The translations under genes and the position numbers were made by a program. Of a stretch of DNA of 46,180 nt, positions 18,534 to 28,383 are shown one piece after another. The notes under the pieces were generated by a model. That model did no database searches and was not told where the DNA came from. It saw only the letters and a program-made list of their open reading frames with translations. Each line of letters opens with the position of its first letter. Position 1 is the first letter of the stretch. This DNA is from Microcaldota archaeon (GTDB taxonomy: Archaea; Micrarchaeota; Micrarchaeia; Micrarchaeales; CABMGC01): NCBI GenBank assembly GCA_021791245.1, contig JAJYWY010000017.1, positions 1 to 46,180 on the forward strand, read 5' to 3'.

Positions 18534-19808
18534 CTACTTTCCTATGATTCTTTTGCCCATATAAGGAACTAAGGCTTCAGGCACAGTTATTGTCCCATCG
18601 TCATTGGCATAGTTTTCTATTATTGCCACTATGGTGCGCGTGGTTGCCACTGCGGTAGAATTGAGCGTATGCACAAATCTCCTCTCCCCATCCTCATCAT
18701 ATCTTATGTTGAGCCTGAGCGACTGCCAGTCCGTGCAGTTGGAGCACGAGACAACTTCCCTATATGTGCCTTGAGAAGGCATATATGCCTCTATATCTAT
18801 CTTCTTCGCAGCCACTATGCCTATGTCTCCTGTGCATATGTTTACCAGCCTGTACGGTATATCAAGCCTTTTGAATATATCCTCTGAATTGGCAAGCATC
18901 TCATCAAAGAGCCTCCATGATTCGTCTTGTTTTGCAAATATGAACTGCTCCACTTTATGGAACTGGTGCACCCTGAAGATACCCTTGGTATCCTTGCCAT
19001 GCGTTCCAGCTTCCATCCTGAAGCATGGGCTAATGCCTGCATACTTTATAGGAAGCCTTGCCTTCTCCAGTATCTCGTCCATGTACATTGCGGCAATCGG
19101 ATGTTCAGAAGTGGCTATCATCTTAAGGTCTTTGCCATCTTCATTGCCGCCTACCTTATACAGCACATTATCGAAATCCTCAAGCGAAGTTACCCCTTTG
19201 TATGCATCCTCCCGCATCATAAACGGAGGTATGACAGGAGTGTAGCCGCGGCTTGCCAGGAAATCTAATGCAAACCTCGATACGGAAAGGTCCAAAAGGG
19301 CAAGATCGCCTTTAAGGTAATAGAACCTCGCCCCTGCAATCTTAGCTGCCCTTTCTATGTCCAGCATGCCCAGATTAAGCGCTATTTCTTCATGGTTCCT
19401 GCTTATCCTCTTGGATGGTTCCCTATATCTCTTTATCTCAACGTTCTCGCTTTCATCAGCTCCGTATGGCACTGAATCGTGAAGCACATTTGGAAGCGAA
19501 AGCAGTATTCTGTATATGTCAGACTCAAGCTTTGATACCTTGGCATCATTTTCTTCTATATTTTCTTTTATTTCGCTTAGCTGCATTATCATTTTTTCTG
19601 CTTCATCATTGCTGCCCTTCTTCTTCAGTGCAGATACCTCCATGCTTGCCTTGTTCCTCTTCTCCTGCAACGCCTGCGTCTCTGTCTTTAATCTTCTCCA
19701 CTCCGAATCTAGCTTCAGCACTTCTTCTATATTATAATCTGATCTCCTCCTAACAAGGGATTTGCGTATAGATTCTAGGTTGTCCCTTACGTATTTCGTT
19801 GTTATCAT
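18534..19808 (-). CDS. serS: Seryl-tRNA synthetase
   Basis: Long N-terminal coiled coil, motif 2 GISPCFRMEAGTHGKDTKGIFRVHQFHKVEQF, motif 3 NSTAVATTRTIVAIIENY. Confidence 0.96.
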   Translation of the reverse strand: MITTKYVRDNLESIRKSLVRRRSDYNIEEVLKLDSEWRRLKTETQALQEKRNKASMEVSALKKKGSNDEAEKMIMQLSEIKENIEENDAKVSKLESDIYRILLSLPNVLHDSVPYGADESENVEIKRYREPSKRISRNHEEIALNLGMLDIERAAKIAGARFYYLKGDLALLDLSVSRFALDFLASRGYTPVIPPFMMREDAYKGVTSLEDFDNVLYKVGGNEDGKDLKMIATSEHPIAAMYMDEILEKARLPIKYAGISPCFRMEAGTHGKDTKGIFRVHQFHKVEQFIFAKQDESWRLFDEMLANSEDIFKRLDIPYRLVNICTGDIGIVAAKKIDIEAYMPSQGTYREVVSCSNCTDWQSLRLNIRYDEDGERRFVHTLNSTAVATTRTIVAIIENYANDDGTITVPEALVPYMGKRIIGK

Positions 19809-19877
19809 CAGCCATCACGGCAAGCAAGATGAAATGTCTGTACATATTATTATACCTTTCCAGATTAATGTGGTATT

Positions 19878-21281
19878 ATGTTGGATATCCAAGAGCATTA
19901 TTCACTTGCTGAATATGCGATAAGGTTCGCTTCAATGCACGGCTTCAGCTATTCAGAGGCATTTCTTGAGGCTATGCACGGCAGGTACCATGCATTGGAG
20001 CAGGGAAAGGTGAACGGCAACGGGTATTACGAAAAGGAGGGTATAAGGATAAGGTTATTGAAAGGCAACAAAATGTACACTTTTTCTACAAATAAACTGG
20101 AAAAGAAAACCATAAGAAATGCAATATTAAAGTACAAAGGCTTCAGGGGTGTTGACACCGTATTCTCATCAGAAGCTGTGGAGAGGAAAAAATATTCAGT
20201 AAAGGAGAAAAAGAAGGCAGATAATGCAAACGCGCTTAAGGATCTTCTGGAACTTGACAAGGTGTTCTCGGTAAACAAGAACGTGAAGTTCAGGAATTTT
20301 TATACAAGCACATCAAAATACAGGACAATATACATTAACAGCGAAGGTTCAATGATAGAAGCGGATATTCCGGCTGCTGTTTCTGCGGCAATAATCACAG
20401 TAGGCATAGGAAAGGAGACAAGGCAGAGAATGATATTTTTTGGTGGGATTGGAGGATACGAAATGCTTAATCATGAAGCCATAGAGGATTCCGTAAAGAG
20501 CGAGATAAGTGCAATGGCAAACGTGATAAAGAATGGGGTAACGATAAGCAATCACGAAATGAGAAAAATTAAGAACGTTGTAATATCACCTGAGATTGCA
20601 GGGATTGCGGTGCACGAAAGCGTTGGGCACCCTAGCGAAGCTGACAGGGTGTTCATGAGAGAGGCGGCGCAGGCGGGGACCAGCTATATAACAAGGCAGA
20701 ACTTTGGAATGAGAATAGGAAGCGATGCCGTCACAATAATCGACGACCCGACTTTGCAAAACTCCATGGGATTCTATCTCTATGATGAAGAAGGGATAAA
20801 AGCGAAAAAAAGGACCATAATAAAGAATGGGATGCAGAACGAGTTGCTTCTCAATAGATCGTATGCCCATGTGCTTGGCCTGAAAAGCAATGCTTCAGCA
20901 AGATCCGAGTCTTATAGGGCTGAGCCGATAATCAGGATGGCTAACACATATCTAGAGCCTGGAAGCGCATCACTGGATGAGCTGTTCAGCGAAGCTGGAA
21001 ACGGAGTATACATAAAATCATTCACAGAGTGGAACATAGACGATACAAGGAGCTTTTCGCGCTACCAAGGCAATGAGGCATATATGATAAAAAACCACAG
21101 GCTCGACAGGCCGGTAAAGAACTATGTGCTTGAATCGAAGACCTTAGATTTCTGGAATGCGGTTAAGCTTGTTGGAAAGGACTTCCAACTCTTCAGGGCC
21201 ACATGCGGAAAAGGGGAGCCGATGCAGGGAGTTCCGGTCTCTAATGGCGGCGCCCCTGCCCTTCTATCTTTTGGTGATTAA
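19878..21281 (+). CDS. tldD: TldD-family metalloprotease
   Basis: HExxxH motif AVHESVGHPSEADR; SYRAEPIIRMANTYLEPG; ATCGKGEPMQGVPVSNGGAPALL. Confidence 0.9.
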   Translation: MLDIQEHYSLAEYAIRFASMHGFSYSEAFLEAMHGRYHALEQGKVNGNGYYEKEGIRIRLLKGNKMYTFSTNKLEKKTIRNAILKYKGFRGVDTVFSSEAVERKKYSVKEKKKADNANALKDLLELDKVFSVNKNVKFRNFYTSTSKYRTIYINSEGSMIEADIPAAVSAAIITVGIGKETRQRMIFFGGIGGYEMLNHEAIEDSVKSEISAMANVIKNGVTISNHEMRKIKNVVISPEIAGIAVHESVGHPSEADRVFMREAAQAGTSYITRQNFGMRIGSDAVTIIDDPTLQNSMGFYLYDEEGIKAKKRTIIKNGMQNELLLNRSYAHVLGLKSNASARSESYRAEPIIRMANTYLEPGSASLDELFSEAGNGVYIKSFTEWNIDDTRSFSRYQGNEAYMIKNHRLDRPVKNYVLESKTLDFWNAVKLVGKDFQLFRATCGKGEPMQGVPVSNGGAPALLSFGD

Positions 21282-21317
21282 ACGAAGATAAATGCTGAAT
21301 ACATAGTAAAGCAGGCC

Positions 21318-22625
21318 ATGAAAAGCGGAGTTGACGAAGCTGTAGCAAACATCTCATCATACAGCATAAGCTATCTGAAAATTGCGAATTCGAGTATAGA
21401 CTCAATAGTGACAAACGAGGAGGATACCGGGTCCTTATTCGTATCCAAAGGCAAGCGCGTCTTTTCGGTTAACATAGATAAAGTAACCCCTGAAGGGATA
21501 TCCCGTGCAGTATCGGTGGCGAAGAAGAACCTGCATGATATATTGCCCAAGGAGGATTATTATGGGATAGCAGATGGCCCATTCAATTATGCTAAAAGCA
21601 CTGAAGCGGACAGCAAACTCTGGAATTATGATAATGCGACAATTGCAGATATGGCATACGAGGTGATAAATTCCGCGCTTGCCGCAGGCGCCAAGAGCGT
21701 GGCCGGAACAGTTGTAATATCAAAAAGCAGAAACGCGTTCGCTACGAGCAAGAAGGCAAGCGGCGAAGAAAGGAATGCGAGCATAAAAGTATCGGTAAGG
21801 GCATTTGGCAAAACGGCCTCAACGCAGAATGTCATGACTGCAAAGAGGCTAAATGGCATGCATGCGGGAAGGCTTGCAAAAAGGACCGCAGAACTTGCAA
21901 ATATACAGAGCTCGATAGGCAGGATCAAGAACGGCAAGTATGATATAGTCTATATGCAGCAGCCAGCTGGGTTGCTGATGTCAATGGTCAATGAGATGGC
22001 ATGCATGGGAAACGTAGAAACTGGAAGCTTCCTGACCGGCAAGCTGGGAACTAAGATCTCCGATGGCAGGCTAACAATGTACGATGACGGAAAAAGCAAT
22101 TGGCTGATAGATTCAAGCCCTTTTGACGATGAAGGATTTCCTACAAAGAAAACCAGGCTTATAGAGGATGGGAAGCTTTTAACATATCTGCATAACAATT
22201 CTACGGCTACTAAATACAATGTGGAAAGCACTGGAAACGCTGGCCTTGTTATGCCTAATCCAAATACATCAGTTATTGAACACAAAAACACTGTTCCGTT
22301 TGACAAGATGATAAGCAGGCTTGACAAAGGAATATTGGTAACTAATTCCTGGTACACAAGGTTCAGCAACTATCTGTCCGGGGATTTTTCCACTGTCCCT
22401 AGAGACCTTGCAGTGTATGTTGAGCATGGCGAGCCTAAGTTTGCCATAAGGCAGCTTGACGTGAGTTCTGCTACCGGCATAAGGATAAGCGATAATATGA
22501 TGAGGATGCTGAAGAATGTGGAATGCGCAGCAGACGATTCCATACAGACTGGATCATGGGATGCAGAGGACTATTTTGTTACCCCAAGCATTCTTGTTAA
22601 AGATGTTAAAGTAACAACGGCATAA
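21318..22625 (+). CDS. TldE/PmbA-family protein (partner of TldD)
   Basis: SLFVSKGKRVFSVNID, IYD..DEGFPTKKTRLIEDGKLLTYLHN, pairing with tldD. Confidence 0.88.
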   Translation: MKSGVDEAVANISSYSISYLKIANSSIDSIVTNEEDTGSLFVSKGKRVFSVNIDKVTPEGISRAVSVAKKNLHDILPKEDYYGIADGPFNYAKSTEADSKLWNYDNATIADMAYEVINSALAAGAKSVAGTVVISKSRNAFATSKKASGEERNASIKVSVRAFGKTASTQNVMTAKRLNGMHAGRLAKRTAELANIQSSIGRIKNGKYDIVYMQQPAGLLMSMVNEMACMGNVETGSFLTGKLGTKISDGRLTMYDDGKSNWLIDSSPFDDEGFPTKKTRLIEDGKLLTYLHNNSTATKYNVESTGNAGLVMPNPNTSVIEHKNTVPFDKMISRLDKGILVTNSWYTRFSNYLSGDFSTVPRDLAVYVEHGEPKFAIRQLDVSSATGIRISDNMMRMLKNVECAADDSIQTGSWDAEDYFVTPSILVKDVKVTTA

Positions 22626-22709
22626 AACTTCGGAGTGCATACTGCGGAGAGATCGTTTCTTTTGCATTGATTAGTTACATGTATTTTATTGATGCACTAG
22701 GATTATCCG

Positions 22710-23633
22710 TTATGTATCTGATTTTATTGATGCGCCAGAATTGCCAAAACGTGGATTTTGCTCTATCTTGAGCATGCCGTATTCCGCTATTCCGGAAAGC
22801 ATGTTAGACATCTCAAATACGAGCCTTTTCTGAAGCCCGTCAATCCTCCGTTTTTGCATCTTCTCCTTTATATTTAGCCTTGTATTTGAAGCCATCTCTA
22901 TCCCATCCATATTTCCCTCGAATCCGGAGAAACTGCTGTCCAGCTGATCCTTTAGCATTGAAAACACATCTTTGCCAATGCCTTGGACGTCGCCGGATAT
23001 CTCGGCCATTATATCCGAGATTCTCTCGAGCGAGTCAAGGACAGAGAGATACTGTGCATAATTGCTTGGCTGAATTACATTCACATATCTAATTCCAAGC
23101 ATGTAGAACCTGTTGACTCTCTTTTCTATTGCGGATATTTCCTTCGTATTTCCCACAATGGCCTCTTGAAACTCAGAGCTTATAAGGAAATGCATTCTCG
23201 ATAATATCTTGGCTATGTCCATCTCCTTCATATTGCTGAAGTCTTCTATCACCATTTCCTTGTTTGACTGGTAGGTTATCTCGAAGCCTGGACAATCATC
23301 TTTTATCCTCTTTTCCATGGCATCGAGCTGCACTGGCGAGATGCCTTCGTTGTAATAGAACTTTATCTTCTTTGTGCCGTTAAGATAATGGAGTCCTATC
23401 CACCTGCTTATAAGGACGGGGGTCATTGATCTTTCCAGGAATTTTTCAACTTCAACCTGCTTCTCCTGGCCAGAGGTTATGATCAGTTCGCCCTTGTTGC
23501 CCTCAGAAACGTTTATCCTGCACTCAGGGTATATACCGTGCTTGTCCGCCCACTTCTTAGGTATTATTACGGCAAGGCTTGTGCTTCCAAGCTTGAATAT
23601 CTTCTTTTCCATAAAACTTAAATGTATATACAA
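22710..23633 (-). CDS. Phosphate uptake regulator, N-terminal AbrB/SpoVT-like domain plus PhoU domain
   Basis: FKLGSTSLAVIIPKKWADKHGIYPECRINV followed by PhoU-like helical repeats (EAIVGNTKEISAIEKRVNRFYMLGIR). Confidence 0.8.
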   Translation of the reverse strand: MYIHLSFMEKKIFKLGSTSLAVIIPKKWADKHGIYPECRINVSEGNKGELIITSGQEKQVEVEKFLERSMTPVLISRWIGLHYLNGTKKIKFYYNEGISPVQLDAMEKRIKDDCPGFEITYQSNKEMVIEDFSNMKEMDIAKILSRMHFLISSEFQEAIVGNTKEISAIEKRVNRFYMLGIRYVNVIQPSNYAQYLSVLDSLERISDIMAEISGDVQGIGKDVFSMLKDQLDSSFSGFEGNMDGIEMASNTRLNIKEKMQKRRIDGLQKRLVFEMSNMLSGIAEYGMLKIEQNPRFGNSGASIKSDT

Positions 23634-23699
23634 ATATATATATTTTATGTCAAAAGCATAAATATATCCTAATTCTTTATTTCCATCAGCTGATGAATT

Positions 23700-23888
23700 A
23701 TGGATTGTATTGATTGGGCAAAAAAGATTGGCATTAAAAATTTACAGCAAAAAGAATTAAACGCGGCTGGAAGGGAACAGATAGAAGCAGGCCGGAAAAC
23801 GAAAACAAATGTTGGAAAAGCTCTATCGAATCTTGAACTCGTGCATTGGGAAGAATACGGATATGCCAATATCCTGAAGGATGCTTAA
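23700..23888 (+). CDS. Possible small protein upstream of the NAMPT gene
   Basis: 62-aa ATG ORF ending 14 nt before the preferred NAMPT ATG (23903); no family recognised. Confidence 0.35.
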   Translation: MDCIDWAKKIGIKNLQQKELNAAGREQIEAGRKTKTNVGKALSNLELVHWEEYGYANILKDA

Positions 23889-23902
23889 AAAAAGTGGTTG
23901 AG

Positions 23903-25321
23903 ATGGCGAACAAAAACAAAATAGCGGGCGATGCTGGCGAGAACATACTGCTTATGACCGACAGCTACAAGTTTACTCACTGGAAGCAGTATCCTCCAGG
24001 AATTCAGGCTGTTTTTTCGTATTTCGAATCAAGGGGAGGAATGTTCCCGGAGACAGTTTTCTTCGGACTGCAGTACATAATAAAAAGATACATGGAGGGA
24101 AGCGTCGTAACAAAGGAGAAGATAGAGGAAGCGGAAGAGATTGTTGCACTGCATCTCGGAGACAAGAAGTTATTCAACAGGGAGGGATGGGAGCATATAC
24201 TTAAGGAACATGACGGAAAGCTGCCATTAAGCATAAAGGCAGTGCCGGAAGGCTCAGTTGTGCGTACGCACAATGCGCTGATAACCGTAGAAAATACATG
24301 CGAGAAATGCTACTGGCTGACCAACTATATGGAAACCATGCTAGTTCAAACTTGGTACCCGACCACTGTAGCAACGCTTTCATTCAACATGAAGAAGCTC
24401 ATACTTAAATACCTAGAAGAAACTGGAACGCCCGAGCTTGCCGACTTCAAGCTGCATGACTTCGGATACAGGGGAGTATCCTCTATTGAATCTGCAGGGA
24501 TTGGAGGCGCAGCCCATCTTGTCAACTTCAAGGGCACAGACACCGTGGCATCGCTCCAGGTGCTGAAGAAATACTACAACGCACCGATGGCAGGATTCTC
24601 AATACCTGCCGCTGAGCATTCTACGATAACTTCTTGGGGCAGGGAGAATGAGCCAAAGGCAATGGATAACATGCTCGTGCAGTATCCTGTGGGCACTGTA
24701 GCGGTTGTATCTGACTCATACAATATATATGAGGCATCTTCAAAGATATGGGGGGAGATGCTTAGAGATAAAGTCCTGAAAAGGGACGGCACTGTTGTAA
24801 TAAGGCCGGATTCAGGCAATCCTCCTGAAGTAGTCCTAAAGGTTATCAGCATACTTGGGGAAAAGTTCGGATACACGATAAACGCAAAGAATTACAAGGT
24901 CCTGAACGAGCATATAAGGATAATACAGGGAGATGGAATCGATTTTTCTATGACTAATGATATCCTTGAGACGCTTAAGAACAATGGATGGTCCGCGGAC
25001 AACATAGCATTTGGAATGGGCGGAGCCCTGCTCCAGAAGCTTCACAGGGATACACAGAAGTGCGCATTCAAGTGCTCGAGCGTTACTGTCAATAACGAGG
25101 AAAGGGACGTGTACAAAGAGCCTATAACCGACAAGGGCAAGAATTCCAAGGCAGGAAGGCTAAAGCTCGTGATCAGGAACGGAGAGTACGAGACTGTAAC
25201 AGAGAAGGAACCTGGAAAGAACGAGCTGGTGGAAATCTTCAGGAACGGCAGGGCGATTCGCGAGTACAGCCTTGAGCAGGTGAGGGAAAGGGCAAAGCTA
25301 GGCCTTGCAAATGCCAGATGA
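23903..25321 (+). CDS. Nicotinamide phosphoribosyltransferase (NAMPT/NadV family)
   Basis: LMTDSYKFTHWKQYPPGIQAVFSYFESRGG, FGLQYIIKRYM, FHDFGYRGVSS-like LHDFGYRGVSSIESAGIGGAAHLVNFKGTDT, VIRPDSGNPPEVV. Confidence 0.93.
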   Translation: MANKNKIAGDAGENILLMTDSYKFTHWKQYPPGIQAVFSYFESRGGMFPETVFFGLQYIIKRYMEGSVVTKEKIEEAEEIVALHLGDKKLFNREGWEHILKEHDGKLPLSIKAVPEGSVVRTHNALITVENTCEKCYWLTNYMETMLVQTWYPTTVATLSFNMKKLILKYLEETGTPELADFKLHDFGYRGVSSIESAGIGGAAHLVNFKGTDTVASLQVLKKYYNAPMAGFSIPAAEHSTITSWGRENEPKAMDNMLVQYPVGTVAVVSDSYNIYEASSKIWGEMLRDKVLKRDGTVVIRPDSGNPPEVVLKVISILGEKFGYTINAKNYKVLNEHIRIIQGDGIDFSMTNDILETLKNNGWSADNIAFGMGGALLQKLHRDTQKCAFKCSSVTVNNEERDVYKEPITDKGKNSKAGRLKLVIRNGEYETVTEKEPGKNELVEIFRNGRAIREYSLEQVRERAKLGLANAR

Positions 25322-25336
25322 GGCCAGGTAGAGAAT

Positions 25337-26023
25337 ATGGAAATGGAATTGCGCGATAGAATTGTCGAAGCCGTGTCCAATAACGACTTGGAATCCATGA
25401 AGAATCTGCTTTCGGATGGCGCTGACCCCAATACTGCTTGCGACATATTTGGAAACACCTTGCTGCATAAGGCAATTGAAAGCCCAAAAGCCGTCTCTTT
25501 GCTTATAGATGCAGGCGCGGACGTCAATAAAAAAAACATATACTGGATTTCGCCAATATATGCTGCGTGCGCTTGCAAGGCCCCGAAAATAGAGACGATA
25601 AGCACGCTACTCTCAAAGGGCGCAGTAATTAATGAACGCAACATGTTCGGCACTATGGCCCTGCACGCAATATGCGCAAATCCCGAAGCTGACATGAACA
25701 TGCTGAAAGTGATGCTAGATGCAGGAGCAGATCCAAACATGAAGGATAGAGATGGCAGGACTCCGCTTTCCACCGCAGTTTCCTTAAACTACAGGAACAA
25801 TGTTGTGTGTATTTTAGAAAGCGGAAAGTGCACTTTTGACACTTGCAAGGAAGCCGCAGAGATTGCATCTGCAAGGGGGTTCATAGACCTTGCAGAGATG
25901 CTGCATTTGCACATGAAGGAAAATAATGCCGATAGAGAAAAAATGATTGGGAAGATAGTCGAGATGAATCCTTTGCCTAGCCACAAACCAAAAACAGAAA
26001 ATAAAAAAATGGAAATATTGTAG
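25337..26023 (+). CDS. Ankyrin-repeat protein
   Basis: Repeats: LLSDGADPNTACDIFGNTLLHKAIE, LIDAGADVNKKNIYWISPIYAAC, LSKGAVINERNMFGTMALHAIC, MLDAGADPNMKDRDGRTPLSTAV. Confidence 0.92.
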   Translation: MEMELRDRIVEAVSNNDLESMKNLLSDGADPNTACDIFGNTLLHKAIESPKAVSLLIDAGADVNKKNIYWISPIYAACACKAPKIETISTLLSKGAVINERNMFGTMALHAICANPEADMNMLKVMLDAGADPNMKDRDGRTPLSTAVSLNYRNNVVCILESGKCTFDTCKEAAEIASARGFIDLAEMLHLHMKENNADREKMIGKIVEMNPLPSHKPKTENKKMEIL

Positions 26024-26031
26024 TGTAATAT

Positions 26032-26580
26032 ATGGAAAGATCTTATATAGCAAAAAATGGTAAGCAGTACAGGCTGGGCCTAGTTATAGGAAGGTTCCAG
26101 CCGTTCCATCTCGGCCATAAGTCCATAGTCGACTTCGCCTTGAAAATCTGCGGGCGCGTGATAATAGGTATAGGAAGCTCACAGGAGTCTGGAACCTCAA
26201 CCAATCCATTCGATGTAAGGCTTAGAAAACGTGCCATAGAAGCGTGCCTTAAGGATTCAGGTGTTGACATGTCAAGGGTAATATTCTCATTCATACCAGA
26301 TTTCCACAATGACGATGAATGGCTGGAATATATAAAAAATAAGCATCATGGGATAAATATCGTGATCTCCGGGAACGACTGGGTAAAGAGCATATTCGAA
26401 AGAAGAAACGTAAACGTGGTAAAGCCGCCGGACTTCAAGCCAGGAATAGTAAGAGGCACAGTAATAAGAGACTTGATGAAAAAGGGAGAGAGATGGGAGC
26501 ATCTGGTACCAAAAAGTACACTGGAAGTGATAGAAAGGAATATGAAAAGCGCTGGATATGGTAATTCAAAAATTAAGTGA
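26032..26580 (+). CDS. nadM: Nicotinamide-nucleotide adenylyltransferase (archaeal NadM type)
   Basis: LGLVIGRFQPFHLGHKSIVDFAL (HxGH), ISGNDWVKSIF, VRGTVIRDLM. Confidence 0.92.
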   Translation: MERSYIAKNGKQYRLGLVIGRFQPFHLGHKSIVDFALKICGRVIIGIGSSQESGTSTNPFDVRLRKRAIEACLKDSGVDMSRVIFSFIPDFHNDDEWLEYIKNKHHGINIVISGNDWVKSIFERRNVNVVKPPDFKPGIVRGTVIRDLMKKGERWEHLVPKSTLEVIERNMKSAGYGNSKIK

Positions 26581-27356
26581 TTCAGATGAAAATAAAGCTT
26601 GTGGCGAATAAGGAGTATAAGGAGTTGGAAAAGCTTAGGGAAGCGTTCAGCGTCTCGGATGACGGTGAGATATGCATTGCACTTGGAGGCGACGGGACTT
26701 TAATAAGGGCAGCGAGAAACTACAACGGACCGATACTGCCGATAAGGAGCGGGGAAAAGGGCAGCATAGGCTATTATTCAGACTTGTCTTTTGACGATAT
26801 AGATTTCGCAATAAAAAAGCTCAGGGATGGAGATTACACAATTGAAAAGCTTGAAAACAAGATGCTGCTCAATTTCGCAGGAAAGGAATATCATGCAGTG
26901 AACGAAGTCCTGCTGCACAACGTGCTCGAAGAAGTAAGCTTTAGGATATACGAAATCAGGAATGACAGAAGATATGAAATATATCCCTATATAATAAGCG
27001 GAGATGGAATTATAGTGACAGGCGCGATAGGCTCTACAGCATACAACAAGGCAGCAAGAGGACCCATAATTATGGTGCCAAACGTGATGTGCATGACATT
27101 CCTAAATGTAGACGGGCCGTACAGCAATCCAATTGTCGTTGACGATTCAAAGATTATAGAGATTGAAATAGTAAAGTATACAGGGACATTGAGATATGAT
27201 GGGATAGACCTGGGGGTACTTAATGCAGGAGACAAGTTCAGGATAATGACATCAAAGGAAGAGCTAAAGATGGTGAGGTTCAATGAAAAAAAGGAGGAGT
27301 TCGCACAGAAACTAGATAGAATTATTAAAAGCAGGATGGTAAATTGGATGGAATAG
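26577..27356 (+). CDS. nadK: NAD kinase
   Basis: ICIALGGDGTLIRAAR, NEVLLHN, VTGAIGSTAYNKAARGPI; overlaps nadM stop by 4 nt. Confidence 0.92.
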   Translation: MIQMKIKLVANKEYKELEKLREAFSVSDDGEICIALGGDGTLIRAARNYNGPILPIRSGEKGSIGYYSDLSFDDIDFAIKKLRDGDYTIEKLENKMLLNFAGKEYHAVNEVLLHNVLEEVSFRIYEIRNDRRYEIYPYIISGDGIIVTGAIGSTAYNKAARGPIIMVPNVMCMTFLNVDGPYSNPIVVDDSKIIEIEIVKYTGTLRYDGIDLGVLNAGDKFRIMTSKEELKMVRFNEKKEEFAQKLDRIIKSRMVNWME

Positions 27357-27517
27357 ATCATTTATTTTGCAGTTTTTGGAATAATACCCCCAATTTGCAC
27401 ATGAAATGAATTGTGATATCAAAGCATTTCTCCCTTAATTGGGACGGTTGAAGCATGACATTATATCGCCACTCGGAATAGATAATGTTATATAAGTAAC
27501 TTGCAAATATCGCTTGT

Positions 27518-27603
27518 GCAGGGGTGGCAGAGCTTGGCCAAATGCGGCGGGTTCAGGGCTCGTTCTCTTAGCGAGTGCGAGAGTTCAAATCTCTCCCCCT
27601 GCA
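27518..27603 (+). tRNA. tRNA-Leu(CAG)
   Basis: Acceptor GCAGGGG/CCCCTGC, anticodon arm GCGGG-TTCAGGG-CTCGT, long variable arm, T arm GAGAG-TTCAAAT-CTCTC, discriminator A followed by CC. Confidence 0.93.
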
Positions 27604-27606
27604 CCT

Positions 27607-28383
27607 TTAAATCAATCCAGTAACTTCAAAGCGCTCCAGAAGATATTCTTTCACATCTCCATATTTGACAAATTCACTTTCTGGCAGCAGCCTTTCAAGC
27701 TCCTTGTTCCATATAAGACCCAGCTGCTCCATCCTGGCAAGCAGTCTGTCTTTTGTGAATGTATGGCCGTATTCCTTCATCTTTTTGTCTATCATGCTAA
27801 CTTCAAAATCTACGCCCCCTCTTGCTAGAAAATAGATATCATACAAATCCCTGGCCTTAACATTATGCCTGAAAAGCAACGCAACAATCTTCTCTGATAG
27901 TATCTCCCTTCTGTTCATAACTACTGCAACGTATGGTTTTAAGTCTGTGTATGTGGGATTTCTTCTAAATACCTCTGTCTTCTCAAGGACAGACGCCTTC
28001 TTATCAACTTCTATCTTTAGATGCTGGTATTTATTCAGCATCTCGAATAACGGGCCCCTTACGCTAAGCTCGTACACAAGCATATCTGCTTTATTTTTCT
28101 TCCTCATAACCTTCAGCGGGTATTCCTCAGAGATCTTGCTTATCACATCATCAAGCAACATAGGCAGTTTATTTTCGCCGCTTCCGCGTACCAGTGAGAA
28201 GTCAAGATCATCAGAGAATCTTATAGAGTTATAGAATTTAGAGAGTGCCGTCCCTCCCTTAAATACGAGCTTACCGGTCGCTGCGTATATTCCACTGAGA
28301 AATAGTTCTTCCACGTAGTCCTTCTCCTTCTGATACGGTTGCTCGTAAATGCTCGTTTTCAGAAGTTCATCTTTCTCAATCAT
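27607..28383 (-). CDS. Nucleotidyltransferase AbiEii/AbiGii toxin family protein
   Basis: GIYAATGKLVFKGGTALSKFYNSIRFSDDLDFSLV; EIL SEKIVALLFRHNVKARDLYDIYFLARGG. Confidence 0.92.
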   Translation of the reverse strand: MIEKDELLKTSIYEQPYQKEKDYVEELFLSGIYAATGKLVFKGGTALSKFYNSIRFSDDLDFSLVRGSGENKLPMLLDDVISKISEEYPLKVMRKKNKADMLVYELSVRGPLFEMLNKYQHLKIEVDKKASVLEKTEVFRRNPTYTDLKPYVAVVMNRREILSEKIVALLFRHNVKARDLYDIYFLARGGVDFEVSMIDKKMKEYGHTFTKDRLLARMEQLGLIWNKELERLLPESEFVKYGDVKEYLLERFEVTGLI

